From Cytophaga hutchinsonii ATCC 33406 (GTDB lineage Bacteria; Bacteroidota; Bacteroidia; Cytophagales; Cytophagaceae): a stretch of 64,000 nucleotides of DNA. The DNA is taken from the NCBI RefSeq assembly GCF_000014145.1, contig NC_008255.1, forward strand, positions 3,612,001-3,676,000, given 5' to 3'. Each line of letters starts with the position of its first letter. Position 1 is the stretch's first letter. Both the position numbers and the translations under genes were made by a program. Below the pieces are notes generated by a model that ran no database searches, was not told the origin of the DNA, and saw nothing but the letters and a program-made list of their open reading frames with translations. Below are positions 26,693 through 34,500 of the stretch, one piece after another.

Positions 26693-27167
26693 AACGTTCT
26701 TCTATAAATAAAAAGCTTTTCGCATCCATATTTTTGTCGTACTGCATAAACAGTTCTTCGCCGTTGTAGAGCAGTTTCAATTGAATCCGGTCTGCCAGTT
26801 CTGCCTGCATGACCGGTATCTCATCCATCAGTACTTCATACTGGATGGAAGAAGCATAGAGCGTATCTGTAATACCGTCGGCACGTACAAGTGTGCTGTC
26901 AACGACTGTATATGTAACAACTTTATTAAGCGCTGTAAATGTAAAACCCATTGCTGTCTTTTGGAGCACCGCAGAAGTATTAATATCTTTTGTAAGCAGA
27001 TAATTCATGCGTGCAATGCGGTTCAGTTTTTCAGTAGCGGTATAATACCTGAAATAATTAGCGAATGAAAACTGCAGCAGCACATACATGGCACTTATTA
27101 CCACTGTGCTTAACAGCATTACCACCATCAATTCCGGAATTGTAAAAGCGGCCAGGCGTTTCTTCAT
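26673..27167 (-). CDS. Minor pseudopilin (GspJ-like)
   Basis: The 164-residue protein begins MKKRLAAFTIPELMVVMLLS, a prepilin leader with Ala at -1 and Glu at +5 of the mature helix. A membrane helix follows. The remainder (LNRIARMNYLLTKDINTSAV) resembles the GspJ/PilW type of minor pseudopilin, which forms the pseudopilus tip with GspI and GspK. It overlaps its neighbours by 4 and 20 bp. The subtype assignment relies on order and size. Confidence 0.78.
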   Translation of the reverse strand: MKKRLAAFTIPELMVVMLLSTVVISAMYVLLQFSFANYFRYYTATEKLNRIARMNYLLTKDINTSAVLQKTAMGFTFTALNKVVTYTVVDSTLVRADGITDTLYASSIQYEVLMDEIPVMQAELADRIQLKLLYNGEELFMQYDKNMDAKSFLFIEERYGNRNK

Positions 27168-27514
27168 TTCTGTATGCGGGTTAGTGCGTTGAAGTGATAG
27201 ATCAGTGCGCCTTTTTCATTCAGCAGTTTGATGCTTACTTTACACAAACCTTCTGTTGCCGGTTCGGTAGAGATCTCTTTGATGAACTGCATTTCGTGGA
27301 TGATGCCTTCTTCTGCCACAAACGATTTTTCGCGTAAGGTCTTTGCGTAGATTTCCGTTGCGGCGCATTCCGCCTTCATGCGCAGCATTCCTTTGGAACC
27401 ATCCAGCAGGCGCGCATATAATACCGAAGAGCCGATCATGACTACACAGATGATCAGCATCGCAATCACGATCTCAATGATACCGGCAGCTTTGAGCCGA
27501 AGGGAAACGATCAT
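27164..27514 (-). CDS. Minor pseudopilin (GspI-like)
   Basis: The start at 27514 gives MIVSLRLKAAGIIEIVIAML, with the leader expected to end at Lys-Ala before AGIIE (Glu at +5); a frame five residues longer begins at 27529. The 116-residue protein has one N-terminal helix and a short C-terminal domain (CKVSIKLLNEKGALIYHFNA). Size and place between GspK- and GspJ-like genes suggest GspI. It overlaps both neighbours by 4 bp. Confidence 0.7.
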   Translation of the reverse strand: MIVSLRLKAAGIIEIVIAMLIICVVMIGSSVLYARLLDGSKGMLRMKAECAATEIYAKTLREKSFVAEEGIIHEMQFIKEISTEPATEGLCKVSIKLLNEKGALIYHFNALTRIQK

Positions 27515-28788
27515 TCTTCTATCCAGCATGCGGTTTGATACATACTTTTTTTATGCAGCAGATCGGGTACTACAAAATGTTTGCTTAAGGCAGTAAAATC
27601 CATGGTACCCATGGGCAATACATTCGTGAGTGTCTGCTCGTGATTTTTATACTGAAAACCGGCCGTTGTAATATTACCGGTGTGCCTGCCTTTTAATTCT
27701 ACCAGACCGTTTGAATAAATGATGCCGGTAGTACCCGCGCGTTCTGCAATGCGGATGAGGCTGCGCTGCATGTCCGGCACTGCCTGGTACGAATAAATCA
27801 GTCCGTTTACGATAGCCGTATTTTTAATCGTAATATTCGTGCCGTTTACTTTGAAGGTCTGGATATTTAAAACCAGTGACGACGGGTATTGCAGCACGAC
27901 ATTTTCTGCTACATAAATGGAATCGCTTGCCAGCACATGGATGCTGCCGGTAAAGCCTGGTTCAATAAAAACCGTCGGCGCGATGATCTGCACCTGTTCC
28001 AACTTCGCCGAAGCCGGTATGGAAAGCGGCTGCTTTGAATAGAGGATGCAATTTCCTTTGATGTGCGCTGAGGCTAAGTTAACCTTAACAGCATCCAGCA
28101 TGATGCACAAGGTTGGTTGAGAAAAGCTTCTGTACATGGTATCCGAAATTTTATCGGCATACATTTCCGGTTGTGTAAATACAGCATTGAAATTTCCCTG
28201 CTGCAGGTTGTTCAGGTATTGTTGCTGCTGCTCTGTTGATACAATGGTAAGCGGATCACATTTGTAGGAATTGCCTTCGAGATGTTTGCTAATGGTGGAA
28301 GCATACCCGCCAACATTAATGTCTGTCCGTACGCCTCCTTCAGAAATATAACAATCTCCTTTTATATGTGCGCTGCCTGTTAAGCCTACACCATAACTAA
28401 CCTGAGACATCCACAAGGCTGATTTAAATTTATCTGCCGGCAGGCAACCATAGATCATACTTTTTTCAATACTGCGTGTACCAAATACGGCCGACTTAAA
28501 ACCGGCTGCTTCCCACAACCCCCAATGGCACGAACGGATCTGCACACTGTCGTCGCCGGTTTGATAGAGATCGAGTGTGAGGTTCACGGGTGTTTGCAAC
28601 TGCAATGAAAAAAAATATTCCTGCGCGGATTGTATGTTGCGGTAACCTTTGATGTAATTTTTATACAGCAGAATTTCGGTGCTGCGTGTATACGCCAGCG
28701 CAATCGCCGCCGAAAGCATGAGGCTTACCACAAAGGAAAGTACCACTACGGATAATAAAGCATGACTGGCTAATCGGCGTGCAAACAT
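27511..28788 (-). CDS. GspK/PilX-like envelope protein, first gene of the secretion operon
   Basis: The start at 28788 (MFARRLASHALLSVVVLSFV) is preferred. A longer frame to 28977 would add 63 residues that merely translate palindromic repeats. The 425-residue protein has one N-terminal membrane helix (about 8-30, ending AAIALAY) followed by a large beta-rich extracytoplasmic region with repeated segments (GSAHIKGDCYISEGG, LASAHIKGNCILYSKQPLSI), reminiscent of right-handed beta-helix domains. Its position with GspI/GspJ-like genes suggests a GspK- or PilX-like tip component. Lacking the +5 Glu, it may not be processed. Function moderately inferred. Confidence 0.7.
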   Translation of the reverse strand: MFARRLASHALLSVVVLSFVVSLMLSAAIALAYTRSTEILLYKNYIKGYRNIQSAQEYFFSLQLQTPVNLTLDLYQTGDDSVQIRSCHWGLWEAAGFKSAVFGTRSIEKSMIYGCLPADKFKSALWMSQVSYGVGLTGSAHIKGDCYISEGGVRTDINVGGYASTISKHLEGNSYKCDPLTIVSTEQQQQYLNNLQQGNFNAVFTQPEMYADKISDTMYRSFSQPTLCIMLDAVKVNLASAHIKGNCILYSKQPLSIPASAKLEQVQIIAPTVFIEPGFTGSIHVLASDSIYVAENVVLQYPSSLVLNIQTFKVNGTNITIKNTAIVNGLIYSYQAVPDMQRSLIRIAERAGTTGIIYSNGLVELKGRHTGNITTAGFQYKNHEQTLTNVLPMGTMDFTALSKHFVVPDLLHKKSMYQTACWIEE

Positions 28789-28831
28789 GCTTAAAGGTAA
28801 AGATGATTGTGAGAAATAGCAAGGGGTCGCC

Positions 28832-29061
28832 GTGGCCTGTGTGCCACAGGCCACTCTGTCATTTCGGTCTGTGTGCCACAGACCGAGGGAGCAACACCAT
28901 GGTCTGTGGCACACAGAACATCCACCCCATGGTCTGTGGCACACAGAACATTTTTCTTTCATGTTGTTCATCGTCAACGTGGTCTTTTGCCCGCGGCCTG
29001 TGACACAGAGGACGCAATAATTCCATCATTTCCGTTACTATGGTCTGTGGCACACAGACCA
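28832..29061. repeat. Cluster of six REP-type palindromes in the leader of the secretion operon
   Basis: Copies lie at 28832-28854 (perfect arms GTGGCCTGTG/CACAGGCCAC), 28864-28886 (perfect 10-bp arms), 28899-28921 and 28929-28951 (a 30-bp tandem pair, one mismatch in each stem), 28995-29013 (degenerate) and 29041-29061 (TGGTCTGTG-GCA-CACAGACCA). All share the core CTGTG-(GCA or TGC)-CACAG. They fill the space between the RAYT stop and the first secretion gene, so a read-through transcript would carry six hairpins. Confidence 0.92.
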
Positions 29062-29068
29062 CCATTCA

Positions 29069-29590
29069 TCAGAACCGCTCCATATAATGTGTCAAAAATC
29101 CAAACTTATCTTCCCCCGTTTGATAATACATTGCCGACGACCAATAATACTCCTCCGGTGAAGCAGCTAAATTCCAACGTTCGTGCAAAGGATTTTTATG
29201 GATATAGTCTATTTTTTGCTCCGCTTTCTTTTTGCTATCCATTTCAATAGCAAGCGGATCACGTTGCCAGATTCTGTATTCGCGCTCTTTTTCATTGACT
29301 TTGAAAAAAGGTAATACAAGAGGATGATTAAATTTTAAGTCTTTAACAATTTCATGTGCTGTTTTTTTATTGAAAGATGCGTGTGGCATTTCTTTTCCAT
29401 TTTGATCAAGCATTTCCCAAACAATGTGTATATGATTGGGCATGATAACAAATGCGTAGACCTTTATCATTTTTCTATCTACTAACTCTTTAAGACAATG
29501 TATGATGAGTAATTTGTATTTATCTTGATGGAGTAGATTCTTCCAGTCTTTTATGGTGCTTGTCCAAAAATAAACTTCTCCGATTTGCAT
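29069..29590 (-). CDS. REP-associated tyrosine transposase (RAYT, IS200-like Y1 family)
   Basis: The 173-residue protein has the HUH motif in VIMPNHIHIVW (about residues 49-59), the RAYT-type RIWQRDP segment (about 107-113), and the catalytic tyrosine in KIDYIHKNPLHERWNL (about 127-142). This matches the Y1/TnpA_REP family that nicks and joins single-stranded REP sequences. No terminal inverted repeats or target duplication define an IS. Instead the gene is surrounded by at least 13 REP hairpins, one 8 bp from its stop codon. It appears intact. Confidence 0.88.
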   Translation of the reverse strand: MQIGEVYFWTSTIKDWKNLLHQDKYKLLIIHCLKELVDRKMIKVYAFVIMPNHIHIVWEMLDQNGKEMPHASFNKKTAHEIVKDLKFNHPLVLPFFKVNEKEREYRIWQRDPLAIEMDSKKKAEQKIDYIHKNPLHERWNLAASPEEYYWSSAMYYQTGEDKFGFLTHYMERF

Positions 29591-29673
29591 TCGGAGTTGC
29601 GTATGCCTTTAAGAAATGGATGGATTGTATTCATAATTTAAAAAATGTTTTAAACTTACACCGTGGTGTCCTA

Positions 29674-29875
29674 CACCGTGTCCTGTGTGCCACAGGACAC
29701 TTTTTATTCATGTACTTGTGCGTGCCACAGAATGAGGAAACGTGCAGAGTGCGAAATTATACTAAAAAATATTGTTACAATAATAGGTGCTAATTTTGTA
29801 ACAATAGTAAATAAGAAATGTGCTTAATAGACAGAGCAGATGGTGTTCTGTGTGCCACAGACCACGGTGAGAGTA
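29674..29875. mobile_element. Composite REP element A (REPIN/MITE-like, 202 bp)
   Basis: The element is bounded by a perfect palindrome (29678-29700, arms GTGTCCTGTG/CACAGGACAC) and a second one (29843-29866, CACAGACCACGG side intact). Between them are a degenerate copy (29716-29733) and an 11-bp inverted repeat TATTGTTACAA/TTGTAACAATA (29770-29780, 29796-29806). It aligns end to end with element B at 30560-30761, also 202 bp. It has no coding capacity and is probably mobilised by the adjacent RAYT. Confidence 0.75.
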
Positions 29876-29913
29876 TTAGCATTGATAAATTTCTGTGTTA
29901 GGATATAATTACC

Positions 29914-29943
29914 GTTCTGTGTGCTATTGTGGCGCCCAGAACA
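29914..29943. repeat. Degraded REP palindrome
   Basis: GTTCTGTGTGC and GCGCCCAGAAC form outer arms with a damaged centre. It lies between element A and the 117-residue membrane protein gene. Confidence 0.55.
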
Positions 29944-29956
29944 CTAATAATGATTT

Positions 29957-30310
29957 TTATGACTTTTGATTTACTTTTTTAAAAAATACATATAGTAAGG
30001 CTGCTATAAAAAAATAAACTATCTGATTCAATATTATATTTTCAAAAAACCACTTTCTCTGTGGAAAAACATTTTCACAACAATAGAATTGTTCGAAAAT
30101 TTCATAAGGAAAACCAATATGGAGTTCATTATCACTATTTCTATATTTATATGTCATAGGAATAGTTTGATAAACAAAAGACAAAAACGATATTGAGCAG
30201 AAAAGAGAGTTAGAAATGATAAAAATTTTAATAAATATTATTAAAATTTTTATCATTTCTAACATTTTCAATTTTATGTATAGCATATTAATAATATTAT
30301 TTCGAACCAT
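29957..30310 (-). CDS. Small two-helix membrane protein, possible orphan immunity protein
   Basis: The 117-residue protein has an N-terminal hydrophobic segment (about 18-50) and a second near residues 92-110 (LNQIVYFFIAALLYVFFKK). Between them is a polar loop with LHIGFPYEIFEQFYCCEN. No family is firmly recognised. The N-terminal part is encoded by a 26-bp perfect inverted repeat (30209-30263). It overlaps a broken coding fragment by 14 bp, which resembles toxin/immunity order downstream of Rhs genes. Start uncertain: ATG at 30310, with an internal Met a few residues later. Confidence 0.45.
   Translation of the reverse strand: MVRNNIINMLYIKLKMLEMIKILIIFIKIFIISNSLFCSISFLSFVYQTIPMTYKYRNSDNELHIGFPYEIFEQFYCCENVFPQRKWFFENIILNQIVYFFIAALLYVFFKKVNQKS
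30209..30263. repeat. 26-bp perfect inverted repeat with 3-base loop
   Basis: The left arm 30209-30234 starts GTTAGAAATGATAAAAATTT and the right arm 30238-30263 is its exact reverse complement, with loop ATA. It is very AT-rich and lies inside the 117-residue ORF. No other copy was found in the window. Confidence 0.85.
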
Positions 30311-30557
30311 TTACAATATCTCCATTTTCTATAGAAGCATTTCCATGAAAGCTAGCTGCCTCTTCTCCAGATCTATTATATGTATTATTAGGAAAGCCCC
30401 ATACAGACTTCATGTAAACATCTTCCCACTCAAATGAGTTATAACGGAAAACTGACAATCTGGAATATTTCCCGAACTAATAAGCCAGACAATCTTTTTT
30501 AATTTGCTCTAGTTCTTCCTCTTTATCTTTTAAAAGCTTTTTTATTTCTTGTTCTCC
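30297..30557 (-). pseudogene. Broken coding fragment, possible orphan toxin C-terminus
   Basis: One minus-strand frame reads EQEIKKLLKDKEEELEQIKK, then DCLAY and an in-frame TAG (30479-30477). It continues with FGKYSRLSVFRYNSFEWEDV, YMKSVWGFPNNTYNRSGEEA and further to a TAA at 30299-30297. There is no start codon before the REP palindrome at 30564-30586. The protein-like composition on both sides of the stop suggests one or two decayed genes, perhaps displaced C-terminal cassettes of the Rhs gene. Family unknown. Confidence 0.4.
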
Positions 30558-30559
30558 CA

Positions 30560-30761
30560 CACCGTGGTCTGTGGCACACAGAACACCTTTACTTCATCTT
30601 GTTCTTTATACAAAGACTGAAGAAACGGGCTGAGTACAAAATTATATTGAAAAAGATTATTACAAAAATACTTTATGAGTTTTGTAACAATAGTTAATGA
30701 GAAAGGTGCTTAATAGATACAGAAGATTGTGGTCTGTGTGCCACAGACCACGGTGAGAGTA
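30560..30761. mobile_element. Composite REP element B (REPIN/MITE-like, 202 bp)
   Basis: The bounding palindromes are at 30564-30586 (GTGGTCTGTG-GCA-CACAGAACAC) and 30729-30751 (perfect GTGGTCTGTG/CACAGACCAC). Outermost bases are CACCGTG and CGGTGAGAGTA as in element A. The interior shares blocks with A such as TTTTGTAACAATAGT and GTGCTTAATAGA. It separates a truncated N-terminal ORF from a broken C-terminal fragment, so it probably inserted into a small gene. Confidence 0.75.
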
Positions 30762-30821
30762 ATCTCCAACTGCAATTGGAATCCCTGTTATAGGAAAATA
30801 AACACTTAAGGCGTTGTTCAT
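30660..30821 (-). pseudogene. Small ORF truncated by REP element B
   Basis: The ATG at 30821 is preceded by AGGAGAAA, a good ribosome-binding site for this genome. The first 20 residues, MNNALSVYFPITGIPIAVGD, look like real protein. The rest of the 53 residues (from SHRGLWHTD on) translates element B. It starts 17 bp after the previous ORF's stop. Probably the N-terminus of a gene interrupted by the element. Function unknown. Confidence 0.4.
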
Positions 30822-30837
30822 GTGATTATAATTTCTC

Positions 30838-31047
30838 CTAATTAGATTGAATTAAGCCTTCTTCAAACTGCTGTTCAGTACTATAATAACCCCAAACAGC
30901 AAATCCACAACCCAAATTCCTAGCAAAGTTCTTCACACCTAAAGCTTCTACCTTTGAAAAAAACTTTAGAGAATTGGGATTTAATTTGCCTGAAGAAAAG
31001 CCCGACCGACTATCTAATATAGTCTTAGCATCCATTTCGGAGATCAT
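30838..31047 (-). CDS. Hypothetical 69-residue ORF, possible orphan Rhs tip fragment
   Basis: The frame extends to an ATG at 31068, but that start lies within a REP palindrome (31047-31067). The ATG at 31047 or the one at 31035 (MDAKTILDSRSGFSSGKLNP) is more likely. The sequence is mixed polar with a Gly/aromatic segment (NFARNLGCGFAVWGYYSTEQ). No domain is recognised. It could be the tail of a displaced Rhs C-terminal cassette or a small standalone gene. Confidence 0.4.
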   Translation of the reverse strand: MISEMDAKTILDSRSGFSSGKLNPNSLKFFSKVEALGVKNFARNLGCGFAVWGYYSTEQQFEEGLIQSN

Positions 31048-31067
31048 GATCTGTGCGCCACAGATCA
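31047..31067. repeat. REP palindrome at the start of the 69-residue ORF
   Basis: TGATCTGTG-CGC-CACAGATCA is a perfect 9-bp hairpin followed by CAGTGAGA, like the CGGTGAGA flank of the other copies. The stem shows compensatory changes relative to the GGTCTGTG core (G-C to A-T in both arms), which supports selection or copying of the hairpin shape. Confidence 0.85.
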
Positions 31068-31088
31068 CAGTGAGAAGGCTGTGCTTAT

Positions 31089-31553
31089 TTAAACTGGTGC
31101 GCCAAAATACTTATGCAGTATAATAACAGTTTTTTTAAAATTGAAAACCAGTAGTGTTGCTATGCTTAGGCAAGCAATCATAAACAAATAGAGGTAAGCA
31201 ATATTTAAAATTGAATTAGAGTATACTTTTGCTTTTTCAGGGGTATCATCTAAATAAATTATTTTTATGCTATCTCCAATACGATAATTACCATTTGTAT
31301 TATCTTTTATAAAAAACTCCTCTCCTGCATTAGAAATATATTTTATTTCACTCAAAACAAGATCACTTGACTCATTTGAATTAATTGAAATATGAATTAT
31401 TTCTCCGTTTGTTATGATACCATTTTTTTGATACTTTTTAAACATAATAGTTTCGGAAATAGAAACTATTCCCAAGCCCAAACCTATTATTGCAATTATT
31501 ATTATTATAGCTTTAGCTATAATTTTTGCTTGTTCAATACTTCCATGACACAT
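31089..31553 (-). CDS. DUF3592-type membrane protein next to the Rhs gene
   Basis: The 154-residue protein has an N-terminal membrane helix (about 12-32, AIIIIIAIIGLGLGIVSISE). A beta-rich extracytoplasmic domain follows (NGEIIHI, EIKYISNAGEEFFIKDN, GDSIKIIYLDDTPEKAKVYS), then a second helix (about 114-138). This TM-beta-TM layout and the final YxxxxPxxA pattern fit DUF3592. It starts 30 bp after the Rhs stop, where immunity genes of polymorphic toxins usually lie. An immunity role is inference only. Confidence 0.7.
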   Translation of the reverse strand: MCHGSIEQAKIIAKAIIIIIAIIGLGLGIVSISETIMFKKYQKNGIITNGEIIHISINSNESSDLVLSEIKYISNAGEEFFIKDNTNGNYRIGDSIKIIYLDDTPEKAKVYSNSILNIAYLYLFMIACLSIATLLVFNFKKTVIILHKYFGAPV

Positions 31554-31583
31554 TTTATTAAATTTTATTTCCGTTTCTTGTTA

Positions 31584-34500
31584 TTACCATGTCCATCTAT
31601 ATGTTGTTTTTGTGGTATAACCTGCTTTTAGATTTGCTCTCTGTTCACCAGTACTCCAATTCAACCCAAATCTATATGTTCCAGTTGAATTACCTTCAAA
31701 TTTAAGATTAGTTCCACCAGCAATAGGAATAGTACCGCTTCCTTCCCAATAGTTAGCTATTGATTTTCCTGCAGTGTATGGTGTTTTTTTAATAAAAAGA
31801 TATGCATTTGCCTCTAAACTAGGAACATATGATGTCCAACTATACCTAAGTTTAGCAATATCACCTAATTTAGCGCCATAACTAATAGTACCCGCTCTTG
31901 AATAATCTAATTCAAAATTCAATCCTTGTTCGCCTAATTTATTTTGATACCATTCTCCTCTTACTCCAAGACTATTAACTTGCCACGATGCCTTCCCACT
32001 AATACCTATGCCCCCAACTTCTGCACCTTTCATATTGTGGTAAAAAAATTGTTCGGCTCTAACAAAAGTTCTTTCTGCAGCTGAATTTTCATAATTAGCA
32101 TATGCTTTATAACTTCCATCTGCCTTTATTTTTATATACAATTCACTTTTATTTAAAAAGCTAATATTGCTCCCATATGTATTTTTAACTATTTGAGAAT
32201 ATGAATAACCCAATTTCATTGAACCAATAAATTGATCTCCTGATCCATTTACATAATCTGGATTATTAATATCAACTTTAGCAATTAAGGTCACACCTGA
32301 TTTTTCATCTATTATTGACAATAGGCGTTCTAACCCATCCAAATCAATACTATTTATAGGCGTATTACTCGCAAACTGATACGGCGTCAACTCCGGATAA
32401 CTCGGGCTCAACGGATCCACACTTAAGAACTTACAGATGCGCGGATCGTAGATACGGAAACCATAATCGTACATGGCACCATCACCGTTCCATTCGTTGT
32501 CCATTGGTTTGCCGTTGTAGCCAAACTTATAGTTATTCGTTGAATATCTGCGGTACCCCCCGGCTATCTGCATGCCGAACGGATAATAATCATTCTCCGT
32601 CAATACATAAGCACTATAAACATCCGGAGTGCCATCGTTATTCTGATCCAAGGCAAACTTAAGGCCTGCAATAACTGTACGTACATTGCCCAGATGATCT
32701 TCTAACTGATACTGTGTATAAGCAGGTCTCCGCTGAGAGGTTGACTTATCGAAGTTTGCATTCCTCATTAAACCACCTACAAGCGCAGTACGCGTTACAG
32801 GTGTAGCGTGTGCATAGACACCTAAACGTTTACTACCATAAATACTTACATCCACCTGCCTGAATTCGATCGGGTACGTTGTTGTGATACCTTCATAAGT
32901 TGCAAGCATATTGCCTGTACCGTCATACGCATAATATACACGCGTTATCTTGGTATTATCTAATGCACCGGCAGGTGTTTTACCTTTAACTTCTTTATAG
33001 ATTCTTCTGCCGTTTACGTCGTATTTGAAAATAAAATCCGGCTTGGTTGATCCGGTGCTGCGGGTAAGTGCAGTCACTTTTCCTTCCCGGTTCCAGGTAA
33101 TCGAAGCGATCTGTTCAGAAACATCCCCAATCAGGTTTCCGATGTTATCATACGTATAATTTCCTGCTGTCTGATCATCTATATCATATGTTTCAGTACC
33201 TGGTGCAACTAAGTCCGTAATATACCGCAGCCTGTTATCCTCCAGCATGTTTGTTCCTCCTACAGTCGCATATGAATAGTTGTACGCAAGCGTATCCATT
33301 ACGGTAAAAGACATACGCAGCATGGATTTTATATTGCCGTTCAGATCGTATTTTGCCCTGAAATCATAATACTTATTAGTCAGTTCACGATTTTTCCATA
33401 CGAGCTCATTCGTGGTATAATTGTAATCGTACTGTTCGGTATAATAGGCATTGGTAAGCCTGTTCAGCTGATCGTATTTAAATACATAGGCATTATCTCT
33501 TAGTGGAGACCAGTTAGGCATTGAGCGGTCATTGATCCAAAAAGCAATATTTCCATTGTAAAGCCCCTGCAGACTTGTTGCAGAAGCATTGAACATTTTC
33601 CAGAGATTGTCTGCATGAACTCCGGAACCATTTCCCAGCTGTGCCAGAACTGTTGATACAGGTACATAATCCCCTTTATAAAACCCCAGGTTCATCATGT
33701 ATTCATCCTGTGCCACATATTTGTTTTTACCTTCGGCACCATCGCCGCCTACGTCTCTTGCACCGGTATTATTATAGGTATTTCCACCATTAAAATAAGT
33801 AGACTGCTGAGTAGTGGTGTTTATACCCTTGATCCAGCCTTGCAAGGTTGAATAATAATCTATCCCCTGTACCCGGTCTTCTCCCAATTCTGTACGGGCA
33901 ATGGGTCCATGTAAATAATATTGGTAGCGGGCGTCTTCTTCCCATATAAGACCGTTACGGGATGTCTTAACCGTTTTTAAGCGGTTGTCTGCATCATAGG
34001 TATACTTGTGTATAAACTGTGAGGGCAAGCCTTTATCCAGTATCACCTGCTTCACACTTCCGCTTAACAGATCATACGTATAATCCATCGTAAAGGAAAG
34101 TATCGCGCCTGGTGCAGTGCTTGACATGGGTAAAGCATTTACCAATGTTTTCACATTACCATGTACATCGTATTGATAGGTAATATAAGAATCCATATTG
34201 GAAGCGTTCAGCTTGGCCAGATCCAGTGCCCGGCTTATTTTCGTAACCCGCCCTCTGTTGGTGTAAGCCGGATCAGAACCTGCGGGCGTATCGTAGGTAG
34301 TAGCAACAATATCGGTCGGCGCATTACCTGCTGTAAATAAATCTGCATTCCAGTAATTGATCACATTCTGATCGTATTTGGTACGGTCCAGCAAATTCGC
34401 TAATAAGGTAGTATTAACAATATCTCCTACTTTGGTTACTCGGCCAAGCTTATCATAACTTACACACGAAAACGTATTGGTAACTTTTTGTTTAGCGTTC

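Larger units (their letters stand above)
29591..29956. other. 366-bp RAYT upstream region without a credible gene
   Basis: The stretch holds composite element A (29674-29875) and a degraded palindrome at 29914-29943. The remaining bases are AT-rich with no further pattern seen. A 77-residue plus-strand frame here is a translation of repeats and is not called. Confidence 0.6.
30311..30837. other. 527-bp stretch without intact genes: repeats and gene remnants
   Basis: This interval holds the broken fragment (to 30557), composite element B (30560-30761) and the truncated N-terminus beginning at 30821. I see no promoter, terminator or RNA gene in it. Confidence 0.6.

Noticed and set aside
28789-28977. 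N-terminal extension of the GspK-like ORF with two CSVCHRPW motifs resembling CxxCH haem sites
   Set aside because: The motif is a translation of the REP palindrome. The Met at 28788 is directly followed by a normal membrane helix, so the extension is not protein.
28832-29061. CRISPR-like array
   Set aside because: Spacing is irregular, units are themselves palindromes with variable stems, spacers are not unique 30-40-bp segments apart from one tandem pair, and no cas genes are present.
29560-29793. 77-residue plus-strand ORF near the RAYT start
   Set aside because: It overlaps the RAYT gene and then reads through composite element A; the residues mirror the repeat.
30216-30437. 73-residue plus-strand ORF opposite the small membrane protein
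   Set aside because: Its hydrophobic start arises from the 26-bp palindrome, which encodes similar residues on both strands; it has no further support.
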